In this document: positions 1-9,251 of the stretch, in pieces
Layout of the letters: every line of letters starts with the position of its first letter
Numbering within the stretch: the first letter of the stretch is position 1
Assembly (NCBI GenBank): GCA_015499995.1
Contig: JADNRV010000481.1
Location: 1 to 30,658, forward strand
Source: Flammula alnicola
Lineage: Eukaryota > Basidiomycota > Agaricomycetes > Agaricales > Strophariaceae
Reading direction: 5' to 3'
Length of the DNA stretch: 30,658 nucleotides
Made by a program: the position numbers and the translations under genes
Notes under the pieces: generated by a model
Database searches by the model: none
Told to the model about the DNA's origin: nothing
What the model saw: the letters and a program-made list of their open reading frames with translations, nothing else

Positions 1-112
1 TTAGATGCATGGCACTAAGAATAGATTAGCGGTGCCTATAACTTAAAATAGATCAGCAGGAACATGATGTCACAGAAATGATGCTCTTCCGGAAATACCA
101 GTTATTTTTAGA

Positions 113-540
113 ACGTCATCCAAAGTCATCCTTTCAAATCCACCCCGTCCCGCCCCCTATAGGGTGCGCATATGACGGATTTGGATAGAGAAAAATCAGG
201 GCTACGCAATGGTATTTTTTCCCCACCGAAACCGCCCCCGACGACGAGCAGCACCCAAAATACAACCCCGGACATCATTTCCTGCATTGTTGACAGGTAT
301 TTACCATCAGCCCCGCCCCAAATGGGACCGTCATCCAAACCTGCCGGCCCAATCCACCCATTCCCGCCCCCCTAGAGGCGCGCAAATACCTGCATAATAT
401 CAGAATATATTATAGATGCCATTGGAATTTTTCCCGCGCCTAAAGGCGCCCCCAACGATGAGCAGCACCCAAAATACAGTCCCGGACACCATTTCCTGCA
501 TTGTTGACCCATGTTACTACTGCCCGCCCCCAGCAATGAC
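113..540. repeat. Degenerate tandem repeat, two units of about 213 bp
   Basis: Two diverged head-to-tail units. The phrase GTCATCCAAA starts at about 116 and again at about 329. GAGCAGCACCCAAAATAC starts at about 246 and again at about 460, each followed by a closely matching stretch ending CATTTCCTGCATTGTTGAC. Both units also contain a C-rich segment around TCCCGCCCCCT. Short ORFs on both strands here are by-products of the repeat and show no codon signature. It could be a minisatellite or part of a larger transposon. Nothing else is seen between 1 and 653 except an AT-rich palindrome at about 570-585. Confidence 0.7.
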
Positions 541-653
541 CACACAACCTGTTCCGGCACCCCGGCACATTGTATATAGTATATACATGGCCTTAGGCAG
601 TGGCCTAAGCGGCCCAAACCCGCTATAGATGTATAACGTAGTTAGCCCACAGC

Positions 654-1020
654 CTAGGAATCATACATGAGACCAGCGACTACAGGTGGTCCATGGACGG
701 TACCCTCGGGGACAGCGTCGTGGTAGTCCAACTAAGCGAAGTAAGATGAGAGATGAGGATGTGAATGTGGAAATGAATAATGAGCAACGCACGAAAGCCT
801 GCATGAACGCGGTAAACTCGGGAATAGGATACTCGTCTTGAAGGCGAATTTGAGCGGTGTCGAGGTTGTGAGCGGCGTTGAAAAGAGCGGTAAACCGCGC
901 CTCCTTGATAGTGACTTGTTCCTCGGGAGTAGTATGGGAGCGACCATCCCATATGTCGCGGAGGTTTTGATTATAAGCCGGAGGGGTGTTAGACGCGTCT
1001 GCTTGGTTGTTAGAAGCCAT
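654..1020 (-). CDS. Small two-exon protein, unknown function (101 aa)
   Basis: Exon 1 is 1020-793 and exon 2 is 731-654, separated by a 61-nt intron (792-732) with a GTGCGT donor and a pyrimidine-rich TTAG acceptor. Phase is preserved (0) and a TAG stop follows. The protein starts MASNNQADASNTPPAYNQNL and ends GLMYDS. It is hydrophilic, with no signal peptide, membrane segment or recognised domain. A TATA-like stretch (ATATAAAA read on the minus strand) lies about 30-40 nt upstream of the ATG, at about 1048-1056. I do not recognise the family. The splice-site quality and a clean stop right after the second exon argue for a real gene. Like the larger minus-strand gene at 1674-3929, it starts just left of a polypurine box, so it may be transposon cargo. 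Confidence 0.55.
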
Positions 1021-1673
1021 GGGGAGCTCTAGGGTCCAATGTCTGGGTTTTATATTGAACGACAGAGGGCGTGAAAATTGGTTCTGGGCAACCGATCACA
1101 GTACGCTACTTTCTAGGACGAACCGCACATAGTAACCGATCTCTAGTATGGACTTGGAACAACTGGGACAGTTGATTTTAAAGTTGGGGGGAGAGGTACA
1201 GGGTGTGCGCATGCAGAACGATCAGCCGATGCATAGGAGCGTCTATGGTTACCAGCCAGAATTTTGCGATTTTAACTACGGATTTTATATCAAAAACCCG
1301 GTCAAGTAAGGCTATAAAGTCTTGAGGAAGGCTTAAAAGTTTAAATGCAGATACTTACAGCAATGTGAGGAGATTCTGCAGACCTTCTTTGAAGCGAAAC
1401 TTAGTGATCAGACTCTGAATCAAGCAACAAGACAAGGGTTTTACAATTATAACAAGATATAAAGATAACCACTAGCTAAGCTACAACAGATAGACCCTAA
1501 AAACTATCTAATAGCGAAGCTAGTACACCAATAAGATAACAAAGTAATGGGCTGTATGCTACATAAGCTGTTCAAGTCCCAAGAAAGTGCAAGATAAGCG
1601 AATATATGACTGTAAAAGCAGGAGTCAATATTGGCTAGACTAAAAAGATAGGACAAGACTCACCAAGTCCAAA
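1021..1673. other. Intergenic stretch with a polypurine box
   Basis: There is no convincing gene. The notable piece is AAGTTGGGGGGAGA at 1181-1194 inside a longer segment (1162-1197) that is repeated, diverged, at 4441-4477. Such G-rich boxes are typical of the polypurine tract just before the 3' LTR of Ty3/gypsy elements. The sequence after it (about 1200-1670) is AT-rich and could be LTR remnant, but no second LTR copy was found in this window. Confidence 0.35.
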
Positions 1674-3929
1674 CTACTTGGCCGAAGTAAGAGACTCCAG
1701 AATGGCGACCTGTTCATCGAGGTCATCTAACTCTGCAAGCGCGGTGTCGGTATCGACCGAACCAGCAACGTCACCAGCGTCGGAAACGTTCTCTGGGGGA
1801 GGGACGGCACGAGGCAGGAAACGATGGTCCGGTCGAGGAAACCAGCTTGGAGCTGGGACACCTTCTAGCAACGAAGCCAACTCGGATAGCGAAGTACGCG
1901 AGTCCGGGTGAGGATCAGTGCAAGGCAACGAGCCAGGAGCCAAGGCAGACAAGACGTCAACCAAGGCTGCCATGGCTTCGTTATCCTCGACATACAACTC
2001 CTGGAAGGAATCGTCGGGATCCGTCGCGACTAAGCGATGCAAGGAACTCGAAATTTCGCGCGATAACGCGGACATTTCGAGCTCGCTTTGGCGAACGTAC
2101 TCCCGCTGGACCAAATTCCAAGTGCTAGTGCGATGAAGGCGGCCAAAGAGGTTGTGAAGGTCTAAAGAATACATGATTAACTTGGGGAAAATAAAGGACA
2201 TGAGAATGAGGTACTCACTGGTCAAAGAAAGCTGGCTAACTTCGACCGAGGCTTCGAAGTTGGGGATTTGATCCTTGAGCTTCGCTCGGAAAGAGCAGAT
2301 ACCGTGTCGGTTCCGCTTGCACCGTTCGCAGCCGTGTTCACCGGGTGGAATGACGCACTCCTCAGGTTCTAAACCCTTGAGACGGCACGCAGTGCACACC
2401 GGTGGTGTCTGGTACACAAGTAATGAGGATATATAACTAAAGATGGAAGAAAAGAAACAGTACTCACCAAAGTCATGGGGCCGTTACCCAAGAGCAGAGT
2501 AAACTGCTCAGCCAGGAGTTTGCTCGAAGGAGCAAAGTTTGACGCTGGGACGTCTGGTGCGACTTCGAGTCGCGGGCGCTTACTTCTGGCATCGCCGAGT
2601 GCGGCGACCTTGCGTTTAAGAGTCGGGGGAGCAGCAGGCTCGACGTCCAAGGTTACCCGCGAGCTTGAAGCAACCCCAGGAAGAGCTGTTTGTCGACGAG
2701 TAACCGCGAGTCGAGCAGCAGCGGCGCGATCCGCGAGAACTGAGGGGTCTGCGTCCAGGGTCTCCAGCAGTCTTGGGGTAACACTAGAAGACGCTGCAAG
2801 ACAGCAGCCGCCACGCGAGTAAATGGTGCGCGAAGGGGAGGTGCTGGTGCAAGAGAAGGAAGGAGGGACGGGGTGCGAGCCCGAGCTTTGCCCTTGTGAC
2901 CCCTAGGACGACGAGGAGGCGGCTCGAGGAGGGAACGCAGCCTATCCTCAGGATCCTCCGTCGCGAGTGGTACCACAGGAGATGGGGAGAGCGATAAACG
3001 CGCCTCTCCAGTGGCCATGTCTGGGCTAGTAGCTAGCAGACGATGAGTTAGTCAAGGACGAATAAAAGATGTAAGATCAACTACGCACCAAGGAGTGGAG
3101 AGGGCGGTGGCAGACTTGCCTCGTTTATGCCCAAGTCCATACCGTCTGCCATGAAGACAGGGTAAACAACACATTAATAGGATACTAAGATAGAAAATAC
3201 GTACCAGGGGAAACCTCAGCGGCTTCCATCGCGGGTTGAAGAGCGGGCAACGGGGGTGGCGAAAGACGCATTGCGTCAAGGTCCATCTCTGGTACAGTAG
3301 CTAAACAAAAGAAGCTGTAAGCGAACAGACGGGATAAACGATAAAACGAAAAAGATATGTACCAGGGGGCACCTGGGTAGCCTCTACAACGGGGGAAGAG
3401 ATCCACTCCGCATCTAAGAGACGTTGGGCCATACCAACGTAATGCGGATAGGGAGGTACACAGTCCACACCCGCGTCCAAAACCCAATTGGCGTACAATG
3501 GATAAAAATTTGCCTACAACAGACAGGGACTGTGATGAGCGATCTCCCAAGACGTAAAAAAAGTAATACCTAGGTACTTACCTCCTGGGTGACATTAAAA
3601 ATGTCAATCCGAGCGAAGGGAGGGACATCCTCATCAGCGGCGTTGGCCAAGAACCACATCCACCGACGAATGCGCAGACAAGGCAGAGGTTCGGGGGAGC
3701 CTGTAGCCTCCAGCTCGCGCATATAGTTGTTCTAAGGGGAGGCCAGAAGATAAAGGATATATAATGGGCAAAAAGACAAAAAGTCCCTTACCATGGGAGT
3801 GGCCAATTGGAACAGAGTTCGCGACGCCGCAGAAACATGACGCGTTTCGGGTGTGATAGCAAACCAAATCAGCTTTTGGCTGAGAAAGGTCCAAGCAGGT
3901 TGCAAGGAAGCATAGAGGGGGGAAGGCAT
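1674..3929 (-). CDS. Eight-exon gene of unknown function with a six-Cys cluster; frame broken in exon 6
   Basis: Exons: 3929-3792, 3731-3582, 3513-3363, 3300-3205, 3145-3089, 3020-2468, 2408-2219 and 2161-1674. Introns are 57-68 nt with GTAAGT/GTACGT/GTGAGT-type donors. Every junction keeps phase except inside exon 6, where the frame must change once near 2775-2795. The product would be about 607 aa. The N-terminal 150 residues are aromatic-rich and globular-looking (for example RIRRWMWFLANAADEDVPPF). The middle is proline/alanine/arginine-rich with a basic KRPR patch. A cluster C-x2-C-x9-C-x8-C-x2-C-x7-C lies near residues 385-420 and resembles a zinc-binding site. The tail is acidic and may form helices. 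I do not recognise the family. Context suggests an antisense gene of, or next to, an LTR element. The frame break means it is either a pseudogene or has an intron I could not place. Confidence 0.6.
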
Positions 3930-4024
3930 GATAGGAATGATTAGTTAGAGGATAGGACAGCGAAGCAGTTGTTGACAGTGGTGGTTGGGAAATGCGGAGA
4001 GTGTTGAAGTCTAAAGGAGCGCGT

Positions 4025-4045
4025 ATGTCCAGTTTATATACGCGG
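4025..4045 (-). promoter_or_regulatory. TATA-box region of the eight-exon gene
   Basis: Read on the minus strand this is GCGTATATAAACTGG, a good TATA box about 105 nt upstream of the ATG at 3929. The position suits a short 5' leader. No other element is recognised nearby. Confidence 0.4.
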
Positions 4046-6240
4046 GCCAAAACAAACTACAGACACCGCACCGAGTCACCGACTGCAACCGAACGACTAT
4101 GACGGAGTGCAATTCTTCGTATTCACCAAGAAAGAAGCCGCAGGATATGTTAAAACCTGATAGAATCAGTTGTGTAGCCTTTCGAGGAAGCGGACTCATT
4201 AGAAGCGCTTACCGATGGTCAGGATCAGCAACGGTTAAGGAAGTTATTCCTAGGATGGAAAGACCTTAGAACACGAGTTGGGAACTTCGGAAAGTTTGTT
4301 AGGCAGGAAGTCTTCACCGTGCTTCTCATTACAACGGCAAGCTTTGTCGTGAGAACATAGGCGCTCCTAAAGGATTGCATAGGCAAATGTTGAACGAAGA
4401 AACAAATGAAAGAGACCCTTGATAGTGTGCGATATGGTTGACTGGGGACAGTCAATATCTAAGTTGGGGGGAGATGAAGAGACCGCGAGCGGCTAGCTCT
4501 GAACGGAATACTATTCTCCTTACCTGAGCTATTTTTAGCACTTAGTAAAGCTTACAATGTAGTCTCAATGTTACAAGTCCGGACATTACAATAACAAGAC
4601 TACTAAGGACTAGAGGAAACTATGCAAGATAACGAGGAACGCGCGGTCAATTAAAGACATTATCATTAGTAACTATTGAGATACTAGTCAATACATCTAA
4701 TGAAGTGTACGGAAATAGGCGCCTTTCAGTAATATCTTAACCATCCGGCCTATACAGTGAGGGCGCGGATCTCTAGATTAAAAGAACGGACATCTAGGCA
4801 CACTACAGGACAGGTCGCGTGACATTGCCGAAGGCATCGAGGACAGTGGAGCAGCCGGGGTAAAGCAGACACCCATAAACGCGCCTGTAGCAACGCCGAT
4901 CAAAGCTCGGATCAGAGGGATACCTAATTGGGAACACATACCATATCGGGTAATAACTGGGTACAGGAAGATTTCCGGGGTGCATAACTCGACATAGCGA
5001 GATCCCAGATGCACGCCGAGGGTACCAGAGTATCGGGTACAGAGGACGAAGGGTTACAACCCTAATCACGAGCATTATCTCAGACAGAACGTGCGTGGAT
5101 TGCCCGAGCGTCTCCGACGAGATGTAGGCGCGTCTATGCTCCGGTCAGTCTATAGCCAATGACAGGACGAGATACCAATGAAAACGAAAGGTCACGAGCT
5201 TGTATACCACGCGGTCGAGGAGGATTAAGTCTTAGGCGCTTAAGTTAGCCGAACCGACGACGATCTGAGCTCCCGATCCAACCAAAAAGGCATGATTGAG
5301 CGGGTGAGCACGGAAACTGTACTCCACAAGGCCGCCGCTCGCGCACAAATGCCCATGAAATCTCTATATTCTCGTCATTGCGTCTATGTAATAATATATC
5401 GTCTCAGTAGTATATAAGCAGCCCTGTAACACCGTAGAAGACAAGCAATTTACCACCCACGAGATACAAGCGCTTAAGAGTTATATCTTAAGTGTTTCGC
5501 CTCTAAGTACTAGGTAGCTTCAAAGCGAGAGTCCCATAATATAAAAGAAACCAAGTAACAATATAAACGAACTGTTAAGAGAGAGAACAAGTGTCTAAGT
5601 GCGCTTCCAAGCCAAAGAAAGAGAGTTATAAGCCAAGGAACCTGTCTAAGTGACTTGTTCAAAACCTACCCTTTGTCAAAGGACATCTGGGGACCTGGAC
5701 TGTAGTGTCAGTAGACGAAGCGTCTACGCGCCTCTGGCCATTGTTTAGGAACTGTAGTGTCGGCAGATAAGGAGTCTGCGCGCCTCTTTCCACTAGTAGA
5801 GTTTTTGAGACAAGTAAAGACAAGTAAAGGGCATAGAGCCATCTTCTCAATTGGAGAACAAGTTAGAACGAGATCAGCTAGCAGTTTGTGCATAGAGCAC
5901 TAGTTTCCGGCCACCAGTTACGAAATCACACAAGTCTATTGGACTTAAAACGACCTATTGACTATTAACGCGTCTAAGGCCTTGCCCCAGCCGTTACTTA
6001 GTTAGAAACCTTCTTTTATCGCAAACCTTTCATCAGGTATCGATACTATAAAACTATTATCCTCCCCTTGGACGAACTAAGTCAACTAAACATTGATTTG
6101 GGTGTTTGAAGTGTAGACTAGTAGTATTAAAAGTGAAGCAGATTAGATTTGATAGTGATCCTTTAATAGACATTACCGAGTCTATTAAATGCGACTACTT
6201 GATTATCTAGTAGTTCACACACACCCCGCACTAAGCATCT
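4046..6240. other. Gene-poor stretch with LTR-retroelement-like debris
   Basis: No ORF here shows coding character. Seen in order: a second polypurine box AAGTTGGGGGGAGA at 4461-4474; AT-rich sequence; a promoter-like TATATAAGCAGCCCTGTAAC at about 5411-5430, typical in form of a fungal LTR U3/R boundary; and A-rich leader-like sequence to about 5640. This order on the + strand (polypurine tract, then a region with a TATA box) is what a solo or remnant gypsy LTR would give. No second LTR, primer-binding site or pol sequence was found, so this stays an inference. Confidence 0.3.
5697..5795. repeat. Degenerate tandem repeat, period about 53 bp
   Basis: ACTGTAGTGTCAGTAGACGA (about 5698) and ACTGTAGTGTCGGCAGATAA (about 5751) each lead into GTCT(A/G)CGCGCCTCT. 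Two diverged copies. Part of the first copy can fold (AGACGAAGCGTCT). Confidence 0.55.
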
Positions 6241-6439
6241 TTATCGGTGTGATTGGACCCACGCTTCGGCCAATCCCGCTCGCCTTTCGCGATCCAAAAT
6301 CGAGGAGCCCGGGCAAGCCCTAGGCACAAACACGTTATTCGTACCCACGAATTTCGTGTCACCAAATATTTGACTACGTTAAAGTATTCAAATATTTCCA
6401 TCTCTCTCACTTCTAACCGGAACGCTCAAGTTATCTCAT
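6241..6439 (+). repeat. 199-bp direct repeat, copy 1
   Basis: Appears identical to 6817-7015: it starts TTATCGGTGTGATTGGACCC, ends GTTATCTCAT, and the translations of the two copies are the same. The spacer is 377 bp. Identity over 199 bp in a region of otherwise diverged repeats implies recent duplication or terminal repeats of one short element. Confidence 0.85.
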
Positions 6440-6500
6440 TCCGCGATGAGCAAGCGCGAGGTATGAGCGCAAGATCATAATCGGATAAGATAACGTCAGG

Positions 6501-6608
6501 GCGTCAGAATCAGACCCCTTCGGGTTTGTACATCATAAGTACAAATACGAATATTAACCGCTCGACAAGGAGCGCTTCTCCCCATCGCTCAGGATCTGAT
6601 TCTGACGC
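6501..6608. repeat. Inverted repeat with nested hairpins
   Basis: GCGTCAGAATCAGA (6501-6514) pairs perfectly with TCTGATTCTGACGC (6595-6608). Inside the 80-nt loop are two smaller hairpins, TTGTAC...GTACAA and CGCTC...GAGCG. It may be a small MITE, but no clear target-site duplication is visible. Confidence 0.65.
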
Positions 6609-6816
6609 GGAAAAAGGGTTTTCACAGCTCTCCGTGAATTTTTTCGACCCACCCACCATCCCTCTAGCATTTGGTACAGCCGCTTGGTTTTCAGCACATG
6701 TTTTGCCACAACCGAGCTCTCCAGACGCTCAGGTCTTGCCCGGCTTTCCTCGCATCAACTTCAGATCGAAATCTGCAAGTCTCAGGATCACGTGATTCAG
6801 CCATTCCCGGCCAATC

Positions 6817-7015
6817 TTATCGGTGTGATTGGACCCACGCTTCGGCCAATCCCGCTCGCCTTTCGCGATCCAAAATCGAGGAGCCCGGGCAAGCCCTAGG
6901 CACAAACACGTTATTCGTACCCACGAATTTCGTGTCACCAAATATTTGACTACGTTAAAGTATTCAAATATTTCCATCTCTCTCACTTCTAACCGGAACG
7001 CTCAAGTTATCTCAT
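6817..7015 (+). repeat. 199-bp direct repeat, copy 2
   Basis: Second copy of 6241-6439, 576 bp downstream of the first. CATCT immediately precedes copy 1 (6236-6240) and also spans the end of copy 2 (7013-7017), as a 5-bp target duplication would if the element were 6241-7012. The terminal bases are not the usual TG...CA of LTRs. Confidence 0.85.
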
Positions 7016-7235
7016 CTGCTGCTCAGAGTCTGACACACGTCAGATGAAGCTGTGAGATAAGTCTGTTTATTCGCTTGAATTTACCGTGGATTTAACACGG
7101 CTGTCAGCCGCGCTAAATTTGAGATTCGCGATCTGACAGCGTGACAAAGGGTCGCACCAAGGGTCGTACGCACCTAAAGAGGTACAGGCATCATTACTAA
7201 GTAAGTAAGTCTGCCCCGGGGTTGTTATCACACGC

Positions 7236-7247
7236 AATAGAATGCAG
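7236..7247. repeat. 12-bp target-site duplication, left copy
   Basis: AATAGAATGCAG, identical to 8916-8927. It abuts the poly(T) that is the poly(A) tail of the inserted element. It could be 13 bp, since the next base is T on both sides. Confidence 0.9.
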
Positions 7248-8915
7248 TTTTTTTTTTTTTTTTTTTTTGTATCCCATTTATTGTCCTTCAAGGCGAGGCC
7301 TTACGTAGGACATTACATGCGTGTACACTACTCCTAGAGGCAGTCCATGCCTACACCGTCCTATCTCCCAGCCAATTCTCCCAGAGGACTGACCCATGGG
7401 ACCGTACGGGGTGAAGTGTAACTGGAGTTCATCGAGTAAAATTTCCTAATGTTGGGGTTTGCTATTGCGCGCCCGGCCAAAAAAGGCAGGCGAAATGAGC
7501 TTGACGTGTCACGGGTATGATGAGGCTGATAAGTGCAGAGTTACTGATATGAATATTAAATGGGGAGTGAAGGAAAATCAAGTCGTCAGATCGAAGCGGG
7601 CAGAGAGATAAGAGATTAAGGGCTGGTGGGCCGGGAGGGTGGAGGAGGGTGCTTTTTCCGACGGCGGTACTCCGAGACACGGCAGTGCGTTCCAAAAAGG
7701 AAGACGCCGTTGCGCTTGAGGTGTTGGCATATTCTTGAGTCTTCCAGCATGATCTTTACTGACATATGCTCCCTCTCATCCATCTCCTCGATGCGACATA
7801 ACAGCCGGAGGTCCTTGATATCCTGTCCTGCCAACCCAGCCTCCCCCTCCAGTGCGTCCCACAAGTCATTCCCCCCCCCTTCTTCTCCCTTAAAGGCGGC
7901 CGCGAGAGGCATGGCCGGTATGTCATGTACAACAATACCGTACCATGGGACATCAAGCTCGACGTTTAAATCGGCATTGAGCGGTGGCGAGAAATCTGGT
8001 ATGGCAGCGGTGGCGGCACGTCTGATAGGCATGAAACCTGAAGGTAGGTTCTCAAGGAGTTGCGAAGCTTTGTATGGTGCCTTTGTGTGAATTACGATGC
8101 TGCCAGCTTTCGTCACGTTTGCTCCCGAAATGTGCACGTCGTCAGATGGTAGTTGATTCTTGAGTTGGGTGATAAATTTCTGCAGGGAGGATGATGACTG
8201 AGGGACAGGGTGGTCAGGCCACCGCACAATGAGACGATGGGGAGAATGATGAGTAGCAGGAGAGGAACCAGGGCGAGAACGGGTGTGTGTCAATCGGCCA
8301 GCATGTGACGGTTTTGCTGCGTGCGCTACAGTCTGGGTAGCGTGGCGATCCTTGGTTGCTTGAGCATACGACTTTGAGGTGGTGGTTGGCTTGTTGGTTA
8401 CTGGAGGTGCTTCGGGAGTAACAATCTTGTTGAGCACGGCAAGTGCCTCTTGGGAGTGTGCGCTTAATGCGACAGGTGTGGTAGAGTTGGCCTGAATGAT
8501 GGACAGCGTGGCAAGCACTGAGTCCAAGAGAGACTCCAGGCGTTCAACTTGACGCGCTGCCACGTCAGTGGACGTGGTAGGCGTAGGCTGTGTGGAGGGT
8601 TGGGCCTCGACGTGTATGCTCCCTCTTTGGAGTCTGAACGGTGTCGGTGAAGGCGGGCTAGCCAGGAAGAGTGCTTCGGCATCGTCTCGAGAGTCTGGTC
8701 GATTGCTCGTCCGACCTCGTTTGACCACACGCCTTGTGTGCGGTGACTTTGTGTGCAGGGTGAGCCGGACCTTTTCTTCGCCCTCCTGAGCCTCAGTGTC
8801 AGGTTCCGACGCAGAAGGAGTGGATTCAGCAGGACGAGGGCGCCGTGAGCCCAGCGCCGGGGGTTCTGAGCCTCCCCGCTGGCGTTGATGGTGGTGGTTC
8901 AACCGTGAGAACATT
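7248..8915 (-). mobile_element. ORF1-only non-LTR retrotransposon (HAL1-like), complete insertion
   Basis: The element is read on the minus strand from about 8915 to a 21-nt A tail (T at 7248-7268), flanked by a perfect 12-bp duplication AATAGAATGCAG (7236-7247 and 8916-8927). That is the signature of target-primed reverse transcription. The body is one long ORF1, then about 350 nt of 3' UTR with an AATAAA-like motif just before the tail. There is no reverse transcriptase or endonuclease ORF. The 1.67-kb insertion is therefore either an internally deleted LINE or a stable non-autonomous family that relies on an intact partner. The clean duplication and long A run imply a fairly young insertion. 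Confidence 0.88.
7616..8914 (-). CDS. LINE ORF1 (gag-like RNA-binding protein), C-terminally shortened
   Basis: The ORF runs unbroken from an in-frame ATG at 8914, the first bases of the inserted element, to TAA at 7616-7618 (432 aa); the ORF extends upstream only into target DNA. The N-terminal 120 residues are Ser/Pro/Arg-rich and disordered-looking. A likely helical segment (VERLESLLDSVLATLS) follows, then a linker with SYAQATK, then a compact domain starting RLIVRW near residue 227. This order is usual for ORF1 of fungal non-LTR elements. The protein stops soon after FLFGTHCRVSEYRRRKKHPP, the place where such proteins normally pass into CCHC zinc knuckles, and none are present. The ORF is intact although the knuckles and ORF2 are missing. 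Confidence 0.75.
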   Translation of the reverse strand: MFSRLNHHHQRQRGGSEPPALGSRRPRPAESTPSASEPDTEAQEGEEKVRLTLHTKSPHTRRVVKRGRTSNRPDSRDDAEALFLASPPSPTPFRLQRGSIHVEAQPSTQPTPTTSTDVAARQVERLESLLDSVLATLSIIQANSTTPVALSAHSQEALAVLNKIVTPEAPPVTNKPTTTSKSYAQATKDRHATQTVAHAAKPSHAGRLTHTRSRPGSSPATHHSPHRLIVRWPDHPVPQSSSSLQKFITQLKNQLPSDDVHISGANVTKAGSIVIHTKAPYKASQLLENLPSGFMPIRRAATAAIPDFSPPLNADLNVELDVPWYGIVVHDIPAMPLAAAFKGEEGGGNDLWDALEGEAGLAGQDIKDLRLLCRIEEMDEREHMSVKIMLEDSRICQHLKRNGVFLFGTHCRVSEYRRRKKHPPPPSRPTSP

Positions 8916-8927
8916 AATAGAATGCAG
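8916..8927. repeat. 12-bp target-site duplication, right copy
   Basis: AATAGAATGCAG, the partner of 7236-7247, at the 5' end of the inserted element. Confidence 0.9.
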
Positions 8928-9039
8928 TGAAAGTCCATACCATAGAATATGTAGAAATGAGGCCACAGGCCAAGAAATTTTAGAAAATTTTAGAAAAAAT
9001 CTATTGTTTTGTATAGTAAGCTAACAAGTATACAAAAAA

Positions 9040-9085
9040 AATACAAAAAAAAGTAAGGGAGCAAAAAAAGTAAGGGAGCAAAAAT
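9040..9085. repeat. Short A-rich tandem repeat, unit about 17 bp
   Basis: AAAAAAAGTAAGGGAGC occurs twice back to back. There is no gene in 8928-9251; the rest is AT-rich with a repeated TTTTAGAAAA at about 8980-8997. Confidence 0.6.
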
Positions 9086-9251
9086 GGATTAGGTAGGGAG
9101 GGAATGTAGCCGCGCAGCGAGAAAAAATAGTGCAATGCCGTCCGCTGAACCAGCGGCAACAGGAAGGGGATTGCATAATGTCAGAGGAGGCACGCCAGTT
9201 CGCGACCAGGGTCCGCACAGGGTCCGAATTTATCAATCCAGTAAATCCAGT

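Noticed and set aside
3634..4050. 138-codon minus-strand ORF starting at TTG 4050
   Set aside because: It has no ATG start and runs through the promoter, the first exon in another frame and an intron of the eight-exon gene. The spliced frame is better supported.
7626..8090. 154-codon plus-strand ORF
   Set aside because: Antisense shadow of LINE ORF1.
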